Positions 27,042 through 35,764 of a DNA stretch of 64,000 nt are shown here, in pieces. Source of the DNA: Campylobacter geochelonis (GTDB taxonomy: Bacteria; Campylobacterota; Campylobacteria; Campylobacterales; Campylobacteraceae); assembly GCF_013201685.1 (NCBI RefSeq), contig NZ_CP053844.1:310001-374000 (forward strand), read 5' to 3'. The notes below the pieces were generated by a model, which was given only the letters and a program-made list of their open reading frames with translations, was not told the DNA's origin and ran no database searches. Every line of letters begins with the position of its first letter. Positions within the stretch are counted from its first letter, which is position 1. The position numbers were made by a program, and so were the translations under genes.

Positions 27042-27788
27042 GTGGAAATTTTACACTTTATAGAATTTGCCATTTTTGGCACGATTGTTGGCATTGTTTC
27101 TGGCTTTTTTGGCATAGGTGGTGGCACGATAGTAGTTCCATCGATGCTATTTTTAGGATACGATATCAAAGCTGCGGTTGGAATTTCTATCATGCAAATG
27201 CTTTTTAGCTCCATTTTTGGCTCATACGTAAACTACAAAACTGGCAAGCTTAAGATGGGCGAGGGCGTTTTAGTAGGAGTTGGTGGACTTTGTGGGGCTG
27301 GACTCAGTGGATTTATCGTATCAAATGTGGCTGGAATTTGGCTTAAAATCGGTCTTTTGCTTATACTTTTTATCTGTATCGCAAAGATGTTTTTTAGCAC
27401 AAAACAAGCGCAAAAACACATCAGTTCAAAGCTTTTATTATTTATCTTAGGCGCTTTCATAGGCGCATTTGGAACTAGTATGGGAATTGGCGGGGGTGTT
27501 TTGCTCGTTCCGATTTTAGTTGGATTTTTAGGATATGATATCAAAAAAGCAGTTTCGATGAGTCTGTTTTTCGTGATATTTTCATCATTTGGCGGGTTTT
27601 TAAGCCTTGCAAGTCATGGACTAGTGGAGTATAAAAGTGGTGCAATGCTTGGAATTTGCTCGTTAGTTGGGGTTTATTTCGGTGTTAAATTTTGCCACAA
27701 AGTTGGGGAAAAGTTGCAAAAAAGATTGCTTTTAGGTATGTATGTTTTGATGTTTTTAATAACTTTAGAAAAGACGATTGTAGGATAA
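27042..27788 (+). CDS. TauE/SafE family membrane permease
   Basis: A 248-residue integral membrane protein of the TauE/SafE (DUF81) family, linked to export of sulfur-containing anions such as sulfite or sulfoacetate. Two halves repeat the hallmark GxGGGxxxVP: FFGIGGGTIVVPSMLFLGYD near residue 25 and MGIGGGVLLVPILVGFLGYD near 150. About eight membrane helices. The start is GTG 27042; the ATG at 27031 is in another frame. It ends one base before uvrA, so the two are probably co-transcribed. Confidence 0.85.
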   Translation: MEILHFIEFAIFGTIVGIVSGFFGIGGGTIVVPSMLFLGYDIKAAVGISIMQMLFSSIFGSYVNYKTGKLKMGEGVLVGVGGLCGAGLSGFIVSNVAGIWLKIGLLLILFICIAKMFFSTKQAQKHISSKLLLFILGAFIGAFGTSMGIGGGVLLVPILVGFLGYDIKKAVSMSLFFVIFSSFGGFLSLASHGLVEYKSGAMLGICSLVGVYFGVKFCHKVGEKLQKRLLLGMYVLMFLITLEKTIVG

Positions 27789-27789
27789 A

Positions 27790-30612
27790 ATGAACGATTT
27801 GATAAAAATAACCGGGGCTAGAGAAAATAACCTTAAGAATATAAATTTAGAGATTCCAAAAAACAAGATTGTAGTTTTTACAGGGCTTAGTGGAAGTGGA
27901 AAAAGCACACTTGCTTTTGATACATTGTATGCTGAGGGACAGCGCCGATATATGGAGAGTTTAAGCTCTTATGCAAGGCAGTTTTTAGACCGTGTTGGAA
28001 AGCCAGATGTCGATAAAATCGATGGACTTACACCAGCGATTGCAATTGATCAAAAAACAACAAGTAAAAATCCGCGCTCAACAGTTGGAACGATAACTGA
28101 AATTTATGATTATTTCAGACTTCTTTACACAAGAATCGGCGTTCAACACTGCCATAAATGTGGAAAACCGATATCTAAAATGAGCGCAAGCGATATCATA
28201 AGCGAAGTTTTAAAACTTCCACAAGAGTCTAAAATCATAATCTATGCGCCAATCGCAAGAGAGAAAAAAGGCACATTTGTAGATACTTTTGAAAGTTTAA
28301 GAGCAAAAGGATACGTTAGAGCGCAAATCGATGGCGTGATGGTTCGCCTAGATGAAGAAATCGAACTTAGCAAAACCAAAAAACACACGATAAAAGTGGT
28401 TATCGATAGAGTCGTGGTAAATCAAGAAAACAAAGAGCGAATCGCACAAGATGTCGAAAGAGCGCTTGGAGAGAGTTATGGCGAACTTGAAGTCGAGATA
28501 AGCAACGCTCAAGAGGTTGGAGTAGAGAAAAAACTTATACATTATAGTGAGCATATGGCGTGTTTTGACTGCAAAATTTCCTTTACTCCACTTGAGCCAC
28601 TTAGCTTTAGTTTTAACTCGCCAAAAGGCGCTTGTCCTAGTTGCGATGGGCTTGGTATAAGCTTTAGTCTTGATTTAAGTAAGATTATAAATGAAAATTT
28701 AAGCATAGAAAATGGCGCTATAAAAATCATGTATGGATTTAACAAAAGTTATTATTATAAATTTCTTTGCGCCTTTTGTGAGCAAAATAAAATCAATATA
28801 AAAACCCCTTACGCAGAGCTTAGCGATGATGAGCGAAGGCTAATTTTATATGGAAATGTAAAAGATGTAAGCTTTACATGGAAACGCCATAAGCTAGAGA
28901 GAAAATTTGAAGGCGTTGTAAAATACGCTTATGACTTGCTTAAAGGCGAAAATGACTTAGATGAGTATATGAGCGAGAAAAAATGCGATGCGTGCAAGGG
29001 ACACCGTTTAAGACCAGAGAGTTTAGCGGTAAAAGTCGCCGGACTTGGGCTTGATGAGGTTGTTGATATGAGTATAGAAAACTGCGTTAAATTTTATAAT
29101 GATGAAGCTAAATTTAGCTATCTAAGCGAACAGCAAAAAGTCGTTTCGTTGCCTATTTTAAAAGAGATAAAAGAGAGATTGAATTTCTTATACAATGTAG
29201 GTCTTGGATACCTAACCTTAGGCAGAGACTCACGCACGATTAGCGGTGGAGAAGCCCAAAGAATCCGTATCGCAAGCCAAATCGGAAGTGGATTAAGTGG
29301 CGTTATGTATGTACTTGATGAGCCAAGTATCGGGCTTCATGAAAGAGATACTTTAAAGCTGATTAAGACTTTGGAGGATTTGCGTGATAAAGGAAATACC
29401 GTAATCGTCGTAGAACATGATAAAAAAACCATAGAAAGAGCGGACTTTGTCGTAGATATAGGACCTGGTGCTGGAAAATTTGGTGGCGAGGTTGTCTATG
29501 CTGGCGATGTTGAGGGGCTTTTAAAAAGCGATACGCAAACAGCGTGGTATATAAATGGCAAAAAAGAGATAAATTACGCAAAAGCTAGAAAACAAGAGAG
29601 CTGGCTAGAGATAAAAAATGTAAATATAAATAATATATCAAATTTAAGCGCTAAATTTCCACTTAGAAACCTTGTGTGCATAACTGGAGTTAGTGGAAGT
29701 GGTAAAAGCTCTTTAATCCTCCAAACTCTACTTCCAGTCGCACAAGAGCAGCTAAACCGCGCTAAAAAGATAAAAAAAGTAGCCGGAGCCAATATTGAAG
29801 GTTTAGAAAATTTAGATAAGGTTATCTATCTTGATCAAAGCCCGATAGGCCGAACTCCACGCTCAAATCCAGCCACTTATACAGGCGTAATGGATGATAT
29901 AAGAAATCTTTTTGCACAGACCAAAGAGGCAAAAATCAGAGGTTATAAAATAGGGCGTTTTAGTTTTAACGTCAAAGGTGGGCGTTGCGAAAAGTGTGGT
30001 GGAGATGGCGAGATAAAAATAGAAATGCACTTTTTACCAGATATAAATGTCGTTTGTGATGCTTGTCATGGCGCAAGATACAACCCACAAACTTTAGAAG
30101 TGCTATATAAAGGCAAAAATATCGCCGATGTTTTGGCGATGAGCGTTGATGAGGCGATGGAGTTTTTCAAAGCTGTTCCAAAAATTTACACTAAGATTAA
30201 AACCATGCAAGATGTGGGATTAGGCTATGTTGCGCTTGGGCAAAATGCAACTACTTTAAGTGGCGGAGAGGCTCAACGTGTAAAATTGGCAAAAGAGCTA
30301 AGCAAAAGCGACACGGGAAACACGCTTTACATCCTTGATGAGCCAACAACTGGACTTCACTTTGCTGATGTTGATAAGCTAGTTGGCGTGCTTCATCACT
30401 TAGTTGAGCTTGGAAATTCAGTTTTTGTTATCGAACATAACATTGATGTGATAAAAAACGCTGATTATATCGTAGATATGGGACCAGAGGGTGGAAGCAG
30501 GGGTGGTAAAATCATAGCTGTAGGAAGTCCAAAAGTACTTGCTAAAAATTATAAAAAAACTGGCTCTTTTACAGGCGAGTTTTTAGCGCTCGAGTTTAAA
30601 AGTAATAAGTGA
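27790..30612 (+). CDS. uvrA: Excinuclease ABC subunit A
   Basis: Damage-recognising ATPase of nucleotide excision repair. The 940 residues have two ABC ATPase modules: Walker A GLSGSGKSTLAF near residue 33 and GVSGSGKSSLI near 635, signature segments TISGGEAQRIRIASQIG and TLSGGEAQRVKLAKEL, and Walker B DEPSIGLHERD and DEPTTGLHFAD. The zinc modules are CHKCGKPI, CFDCKISF/CPSCDGLG, and CEKCGGDGEIK with CDACHGARY. Normal length. AGGATAAA precedes the ATG. Confidence 0.98.
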   Translation: MNDLIKITGARENNLKNINLEIPKNKIVVFTGLSGSGKSTLAFDTLYAEGQRRYMESLSSYARQFLDRVGKPDVDKIDGLTPAIAIDQKTTSKNPRSTVGTITEIYDYFRLLYTRIGVQHCHKCGKPISKMSASDIISEVLKLPQESKIIIYAPIAREKKGTFVDTFESLRAKGYVRAQIDGVMVRLDEEIELSKTKKHTIKVVIDRVVVNQENKERIAQDVERALGESYGELEVEISNAQEVGVEKKLIHYSEHMACFDCKISFTPLEPLSFSFNSPKGACPSCDGLGISFSLDLSKIINENLSIENGAIKIMYGFNKSYYYKFLCAFCEQNKINIKTPYAELSDDERRLILYGNVKDVSFTWKRHKLERKFEGVVKYAYDLLKGENDLDEYMSEKKCDACKGHRLRPESLAVKVAGLGLDEVVDMSIENCVKFYNDEAKFSYLSEQQKVVSLPILKEIKERLNFLYNVGLGYLTLGRDSRTISGGEAQRIRIASQIGSGLSGVMYVLDEPSIGLHERDTLKLIKTLEDLRDKGNTVIVVEHDKKTIERADFVVDIGPGAGKFGGEVVYAGDVEGLLKSDTQTAWYINGKKEINYAKARKQESWLEIKNVNINNISNLSAKFPLRNLVCITGVSGSGKSSLILQTLLPVAQEQLNRAKKIKKVAGANIEGLENLDKVIYLDQSPIGRTPRSNPATYTGVMDDIRNLFAQTKEAKIRGYKIGRFSFNVKGGRCEKCGGDGEIKIEMHFLPDINVVCDACHGARYNPQTLEVLYKGKNIADVLAMSVDEAMEFFKAVPKIYTKIKTMQDVGLGYVALGQNATTLSGGEAQRVKLAKELSKSDTGNTLYILDEPTTGLHFADVDKLVGVLHHLVELGNSVFVIEHNIDVIKNADYIVDMGPEGGSRGGKIIAVGSPKVLAKNYKKTGSFTGEFLALEFKSNK

Positions 30613-30739
30613 GATTAAGATAAATTTAAAATTTTAAATTACAAAGGTAAAATAAATTTTATCTAAGTTTAAAATTTTAAATGATAATATTATGAAACTA
30701 TTTTGTTTTGGCTAAAAAATTTAATTATAGGAGTTTTAG

Positions 30740-31171
30740 ATGGATTACTACATTTATATAAAGTATTTTCATTATCTAGCATTCATTTCATGGATGGCTT
30801 TGCTGTTTTATCAGCCACGTCTTTATGTGTATCACATGGAGCATATCGACAACCCAGGTTTTGTAAAGGTTGTCAAAATTCAAGAAGATAAGTTGTATAA
30901 CTTCATCGGTTGGCCAGCAATGCTTGGAAGCCTTATCAGCGGTATTGTGATGATAATACTAAACCCAGCTTTAATGCAAATGGGACACATCCACGTTAAA
31001 CTTACTGTTGTGTTTTTAATGCTTTTATATCACTTTGATTTGGGAAGATATCTAAAACAACTTAGAGAAGATCGCTGTACAAAATCTGGTAAATTTTTTA
31101 GATTTTACAACGAAGTACCGACAATCGCGATGCTTATTATTATCTGGATAATGATAGTTAATCCTTTTTAA
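30740..31171 (+). CDS. hemJ: Protoporphyrinogen IX oxidase HemJ
   Basis: A 143-residue inner-membrane protein with four helices that oxidises protoporphyrinogen IX to protoporphyrin IX in haem synthesis. The family pattern is present: YFHYLAFISWMALLFYQPRLYVYH with conserved His and Arg, GWPAMLGSLISG, HIHVKLTVVFLMLLYH and the Glu in FRFYNEVPT. TAGGAG precedes the ATG. It converges with tonB and shares a terminator with it. Its place next to the iron-uptake genes is functionally sensible but may be coincidental. Confidence 0.88.
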   Translation: MDYYIYIKYFHYLAFISWMALLFYQPRLYVYHMEHIDNPGFVKVVKIQEDKLYNFIGWPAMLGSLISGIVMIILNPALMQMGHIHVKLTVVFLMLLYHFDLGRYLKQLREDRCTKSGKFFRFYNEVPTIAMLIIIWIMIVNPF

Positions 31172-31185
31172 AACAATACCTTCTA

Positions 31186-31217
31186 AATTTAATGCCAAAT
31201 TTTTTTGGCATTAAATT
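31186..31217. terminator. Bidirectional terminator between hemJ and tonB
   Basis: AATTTAATGCCAAA (31186-31199) and TTTGGCATTAAATT (31204-31217) form a perfect 14-bp stem with a 4-T loop between two convergent genes. The right arm covers two bases of the tonB stop codon (31216-31218). Confidence 0.8.
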
Positions 31218-32016
31218 ATCTGTTTTTATAATACTCTTGTATATTATAAGAAATCGGCAAAGAAAAAGTCAGCATTCCGCTAGCATTTAAAAACTCATTT
31301 GGCGGCTTTGGAAGTGGGGAAGCTTTGAGAAAAAGCTCTAGCGTAGCAGAGTCTAAAGCGCTAAATTTAGAGCCTTTTTTTATGCTTTTTGATAAAACGT
31401 TTCCAAATTTATCTATCGTTATTTTAACCATTACAACGCCTTCTTCGCCTCTAATCAACGCTTCATTTGGATAGCTTTTGTATCTGTTAAGATGAGCCAT
31501 TAAAGCGCTTTGATAGCTTGCTTTTTGGTTTGCTCCTGTGCCATAAGTTCCATTTTGCACGGTTGCGCTATCGCCTGGAAGTGGCGCGCTTTGGGCGTTA
31601 TCTTTTGATTTAGAGTTTGTATCTGAGTTAAAGCTAGATAGTGGTTTTTTCTCTTTTTTAAGCTTTTTTTCTTTTTTTATCTTGTCATTTTGCGCAGTTT
31701 TTTGGTTTTTTTTGAGATTTATTTGCGATGAGGTTTCATATAAACTTGCCAAGTCTTCATCGATATCGCTAAAAAGCTCTTCATCGCTAGTTTCATCAAA
31801 TTCTTCTTCGTTTTTTTCTGATTTTATCTGCTCGATACTAACCTCTTTTAACTCACCAATAGGTAAATTTGACACTAGCATTATACCTTTAAACTCTCCC
31901 TCTTGGGCCCCAACGCCGCCACTTTCTAAACTAGTTGGTCTATAAAAAATAGCTAAAAGTATGCAAAGATGAAGCAAACAAGAAAACCCAAATCCAACAA
32001 CCCAAACTCTACGCAT
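31216..32016 (-). CDS. tonB: TonB energy-transducing protein
   Basis: A 266-residue protein spanning the periplasm. It has an N-terminal membrane anchor (about 5-25), then an acidic and Lys-rich linker (90-130) in place of the usual Pro-rich one, and a C-terminal TonB domain (about 180-266: YKSYPNEALIRGEEGVVMVKITIDKFGNV and FSALDSATLELFLKASPLP). It carries ExbB/ExbD proton-motive energy to outer-membrane receptors. Last gene of the exbB-exbD-tonB run, two bases after exbD, with a shared terminator behind it. The order matches C. jejuni exbB1-exbD1-tonB1. Confidence 0.92.
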   Translation of the reverse strand: MRRVWVVGFGFSCLLHLCILLAIFYRPTSLESGGVGAQEGEFKGIMLVSNLPIGELKEVSIEQIKSEKNEEEFDETSDEELFSDIDEDLASLYETSSQINLKKNQKTAQNDKIKKEKKLKKEKKPLSSFNSDTNSKSKDNAQSAPLPGDSATVQNGTYGTGANQKASYQSALMAHLNRYKSYPNEALIRGEEGVVMVKITIDKFGNVLSKSIKKGSKFSALDSATLELFLKASPLPKPPNEFLNASGMLTFSLPISYNIQEYYKNR

Positions 32017-32018
32017 AT

Positions 32019-32417
32019 CTACTCTTTAACTTCGGTAGAAAGGGCGATTTTGCCATAACCGCTCTCTTTGATTTTATTGATAACAACTATGAGTTTTTCA
32101 TAACTTACAGCCTTATCTACATAAAAGTAAACAACCTCATCTTTGTTATTTTTTGTAATGCCATTTAGAACAAAAGTTAGATTGTCTAAATTCGCACTAC
32201 TTTTTCCGACTTTTATCTCGCCAAGCTCATTTATAGCTATGATTGTTGGAGTTTTTTCATCGACTTGCGATTTAGACGCCGCTTTTGGAAGCTCGACTTT
32301 AAGCGAACTTGTAACAAGAGGTGTGACAACCATAAAAATGATAAGCAAAACAAGCATGACATCGATAAAAGGAGTAACATTTATCTCACTTAACTCGCTT
32401 TCACTATAAACTATCAT
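32019..32417 (-). CDS. exbD: Biopolymer transport protein ExbD
   Basis: A 132-residue membrane protein with a short cytoplasmic N-terminus, one helix containing the conserved Asp ([20 protein letters not shown]), and a periplasmic domain. Its Asp carries protons with ExbB. The longest frame starts at 32435, but the ATG at 32417 has AAGGATTAAAG just upstream and gives the normal N-terminus [16 protein letters not shown]. It overlaps the exbB end by 14 bases, so translation is coupled. Confidence 0.93.
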   Translation of the reverse strand: MIVYSESELSEINVTPFIDVMLVLLIIFMVVTPLVTSSLKVELPKAASKSQVDEKTPTIIAINELGEIKVGKSSANLDNLTFVLNGITKNNKDEVVYFYVDKAVSYEKLIVVINKIKESGYGKIALSTEVKE

Positions 32418-33510
32418 CTTTAATCCTTTTTTCATAAATTTCTCTATCGCTTATTAGATAAATTGTAGTTATAAGCTCATTTAGCTCATTAGCAAATTTA
32501 GCTCCAAGCCTTGTTAAATAGTTATAAAAAAGCACAGCAGGAATCGCCGCGACTAGCCCAAAAGCAGTAGCAAAAAGCGCTTCAGCAATCCCTGGAGCAA
32601 CGACAGCTAAGCTAGCGTTGTCTGCTTTTGCGATGCCGATAAAACTGTTCATTATCCCCCAAACTGTGCCAAAAAGCCCGATAAATGGGGCAGATGAGCC
32701 AATCGAAGCAAGCAAGGTTACAAAGCTTCTTGCTTTTTGAATCATGCTTGAAGATGCGCTTTCTAAGCGGACTTTAAAGCGGTTTTTAAGTTCGTTATCT
32801 TTTATGTTTGATTTTTTAAACTCATCTTTGATTTCTAAAAATAGCGCTTTTGCAAGACTTTGAGAGCTAAATTCATCTAAATTTACACTATTTGTTTTAT
32901 TTTTTAAGACCTCTTTATCAGCTTTAATCTCTTTTATAAGTAAAAGATATCTTAAAGATTTGGCCACAAAAACAGCCCAGGTTAAAACGGAAAATAAAAC
33001 CAAGATATATATGACGATTTTTACGACTATATGGGCGTTTTGATAGAGTGAATAAAAAGAAAGCCCAGCCAAATTTGACTCATTTTTTTCGCTTTGGTTT
33101 AGAGATTGCGAGATGTTTTGCTCTAATGTGGAGACGTTGTTTTCTAAAGTGGAATTTTGCTCTTTAGGTTTTAAAAGATTTTCTAAGCCTGATACGTTGT
33201 TTTCTAAATTTTGCAAATTTAATAAAGCAGAGTTTTTATCTAAATTCGAGTCATTTTGCTTTGGTATTTCAGAGGCATTTTTCTCTAAATTTTGCATTTT
33301 ATTTGCGCTAGAACTGCTTTTTTCTAAATTTTTGTTTTGCACCGAAATTTGCGAGCTGTTTTGTGCTAAATTTGGCAAGTTTTGCTTATAAATTTGAGTA
33401 TTGTTTTGCTCTAAAAGGGCGTTTTTGCTTTCTAAGTTATCTAAATTTGTTAAATTTATATCGCCAAAAGCTAAACCAAAAGCTAAAAAAATCATCATAA
33501 AAAATTTCAT
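32404..33510 (-). CDS. exbB: ExbB proton-channel protein with long repeat N-terminus
   Basis: A 368-residue MotA/TolQ/ExbB family protein. The C-terminal part (about 155-365) is a standard ExbB: helix [22 protein letters not shown], then [37 protein letters not shown] split over 254-290, and [24 protein letters not shown]. Before it lie a signal peptide ([17 protein letters not shown]) and a periplasmic segment of about 130 residues with degenerate repeats of Leu-Glu-x-Asn-x-Ser type. Some ExbB proteins have periplasmic N-terminal extensions, but this one is low in complexity and RAATTY-rich at the DNA level. Nine bases after the receptor gene. Confidence 0.92.
   Translation of the reverse strand: MKFFMMIFLAFGLAFGDINLTNLDNLESKNALLEQNNTQIYKQNLPNLAQNSSQISVQNKNLEKSSSSANKMQNLEKNASEIPKQNDSNLDKNSALLNLQNLENNVSGLENLLKPKEQNSTLENNVSTLEQNISQSLNQSEKNESNLAGLSFYSLYQNAHIVVKIVIYILVLFSVLTWAVFVAKSLRYLLLIKEIKADKEVLKNKTNSVNLDEFSSQSLAKALFLEIKDEFKKSNIKDNELKNRFKVRLESASSSMIQKARSFVTLLASIGSSAPFIGLFGTVWGIMNSFIGIAKADNASLAVVAPGIAEALFATAFGLVAAIPAVLFYNYLTRLGAKFANELNELITTIYLISDREIYEKRIKDDSL
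33067..33453. repeat. Low-complexity array in the exbB N-terminus
   Basis: Codes for residues about 20-148 of ExbB: imperfect repeats around LEQN, NLEKN, LENNVS and LEQNIS. About 12 RAATTY words by hand count in about 390 bases. Unit length varies (24-36 bases), so the array is decayed or assembled piecemeal. Confidence 0.65.
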
Positions 33511-33518
33511 TCTCTCTC

Positions 33519-35753
33519 CTAAAATTTGTATTCAAAACTTGCTAAAAACGTTCTACCGCGAGATGAGTTAGAAAACAAATATATGCTGTTGTCGTTTTTA
33601 TCATAAAGCTCTGGTTGGATTGAGTTAAAGGCATTTAGCGCATCTAAGTAGTTCTTATCAAAGGCATTTTGCACCTCAACTTTGAAAGTTAAATTTGAAG
33701 TTGGTTTATACGTTGCATAAAAGTCAAAAATCGTAGGAATTTGTGGTAAATCTTGAGTTTTTTTCTGCGATAAAACTCTATTTGGATCAACTCTTCCATC
33801 ATCGCCATCGCTTGGATGGACTCTTTTGGCTTTTCCGGTGTATTTTATAACTGAACCAAAGGTTAGTTTTTCATCCATTAGCCTTGTTCCAATATCGATA
33901 GTTGCGTAGTCTTTTGGGAGTTCTGAGATTTTACCAAAGCCAAATGCACGGTTTCCATAAGTTTCGCTAACTGGTTGTTTTGAAGTCTGTCTTGAATAAC
34001 TTGCCTTTGTGTAAAATACGCCCATGTCGTAGGTGATTTGTGCTTCTATGCCTTTAAATTTGGCATCATCAAGGCTATTTGCATAAATCATCCATCTGTT
34101 TGCGCCAGAGCCTGTAAGAGAGAGGCTGTAGATGTAGTCTTTAACGCTTGTGTTGTAATAAGTTAGCTTAAAGCCAAATCTATCGTCGTTTGTAAACAAG
34201 CCATGTTTGAAGCTGTTAAAGCCGATTTGATAAGTTTTTGCCTCTTCTGGTTTTAAGAAAGGATTTACGCTATCGCCATAATCACTTGCAAAAAACATCT
34301 CTTGCACATTTGGCGCTCTCGTGCTTAAAGAGTAGCTGATAAATGGGCTAAATAGCTCATCGATGTTAGCTGATAGCATAAAAGAGTAGTTTAAATTTGT
34401 ATCTTTTTTAGAGATATCCATCGCACGTTTTGGAAAGCAGGTTGGGCTTGCATTACACTCTGGTTTGTGACCTTTTAGCTCCCAGTTTACAAGGTTTAAA
34501 TTTACATACAAATCAAAAATATCATAGCTTAAAGTATTATCTAAATAAAGCGTTTTTATCTCTTGTTCGCCTTTTGGTTGAAAGGCGGTTGTCTCTGTTT
34601 TGAAAATGTGCATTCTGTTTTTGTATTCGTTTTGAAGATAGTTTGCACCAAGTTTTACGTTTAAGCTGCTATCGCCATTAAAATCAAACAAAAAGTTGTT
34701 ACTAATATCAAAAGTCAAAGCGTTATTTGAAGCGCTTAAACCTTTTTTTGCATCTCCTCTTGTTAAAACTATCGCATCTTTTGAATACTTTTGATTGCTT
34801 TTTGTATAAGCAAGTAATAAATTTAAATCAAGTAAATTGTTATCTGGATTAAACCTATAATCAATTTGATAATTATCATTTGTGATATCTCGCCCAGCAA
34901 GGGTGTTTTCATATCTTCTATAACTTAGCGTGGCGGAGTTTTTCTCATCTGGTTTGGCTTCAAATTTAAACAAATACCCTTTTGGGCGCTGAGTTAGCTC
35001 TTTTGGGTTAAATGGGCTGACATCATTTTCTTTATTATAAGCATCTTCAAAATGCAGATTGTCGATTTTGCCACCGCCACCAACTTTATAGTTTTGGCTA
35101 ATTTTTTTAGCGCTATAACCAAACAAAACGCCATAACTTCCGCCATTTTCAGTGCTAAATTTACTCGCTACACTTCCCATATAACTTGGACCAACTCCAT
35201 TTGAGCCATATGAATAACGTCCTAAAAAGCCAAAGTTATTCCCATCACTTATCACATCATCTACGCCTATGGTTCTGAAATTTGCACTTCCCATAAGCCC
35301 ACCATGACCGCCACTAAAAGTTCCACGCTCAACATCAACACTAGCTAAAAAGTTTTGATCAACTGCCGCGCCAAAAACAGAAGTTCCCATGCCAACGCCT
35401 GTTTGATGAAATTTGCCATTATCTGCTGATGTACCAAAAAACGTTTGTGTAACGCCATCGACCATTGTATTTACCCTGCCAAGTCCTGTCATGCCGCGTA
35501 TATTTACAGCAACTGTGCCTTGAGACTGATCTGTGTTTGTATAAGTTCCTGGCATACTTCTTACAAGAGAGTCTATGCTTTGCGTTGATGAACCTATCTT
35601 ATCGACCGAGCTAACCGCACCTGGTGTGATGTAAGGCTTTTCATCATTGCTTATTTTTTTACCAGATACTTTAAGCGTATCAAACTCCAAATCCTCTCCA
35701 AAAAGCGGCAAGACAAGTGCTGCAACTAAGCTAAATTTTAAAAATTTATCCAC
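33519..35753 (-). CDS. TonB-dependent outer-membrane receptor, copy 2 (iron source uptake)
   Basis: A 744-residue receptor. Signal peptide to about residue 19; TonB box [10 protein letters not shown]; plug domain (about 40-165) with [20 protein letters not shown] and [17 protein letters not shown]; a 22-strand barrel ending in the aromatic FEYKF. It belongs to the haem/transferrin-type receptor group by its plug. C. jejuni Cj0178, a receptor tied to transferrin/lactoferrin iron use, occupies the same place before exbB1; function here is inferred from that. The plug is nearly identical to the neighbouring copy, while barrel and loops differ. CNASPTCF in a loop holds two Cys. Confidence 0.9.
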   Translation of the reverse strand: MDKFLKFSLVAALVLPLFGEDLEFDTLKVSGKKISNDEKPYITPGAVSSVDKIGSSTQSIDSLVRSMPGTYTNTDQSQGTVAVNIRGMTGLGRVNTMVDGVTQTFFGTSADNGKFHQTGVGMGTSVFGAAVDQNFLASVDVERGTFSGGHGGLMGSANFRTIGVDDVISDGNNFGFLGRYSYGSNGVGPSYMGSVASKFSTENGGSYGVLFGYSAKKISQNYKVGGGGKIDNLHFEDAYNKENDVSPFNPKELTQRPKGYLFKFEAKPDEKNSATLSYRRYENTLAGRDITNDNYQIDYRFNPDNNLLDLNLLLAYTKSNQKYSKDAIVLTRGDAKKGLSASNNALTFDISNNFLFDFNGDSSLNVKLGANYLQNEYKNRMHIFKTETTAFQPKGEQEIKTLYLDNTLSYDIFDLYVNLNLVNWELKGHKPECNASPTCFPKRAMDISKKDTNLNYSFMLSANIDELFSPFISYSLSTRAPNVQEMFFASDYGDSVNPFLKPEEAKTYQIGFNSFKHGLFTNDDRFGFKLTYYNTSVKDYIYSLSLTGSGANRWMIYANSLDDAKFKGIEAQITYDMGVFYTKASYSRQTSKQPVSETYGNRAFGFGKISELPKDYATIDIGTRLMDEKLTFGSVIKYTGKAKRVHPSDGDDGRVDPNRVLSQKKTQDLPQIPTIFDFYATYKPTSNLTFKVEVQNAFDKNYLDALNAFNSIQPELYDKNDNSIYLFSNSSRGRTFLASFEYKF

Positions 35754-35764
35754 ATATTCTCCTT

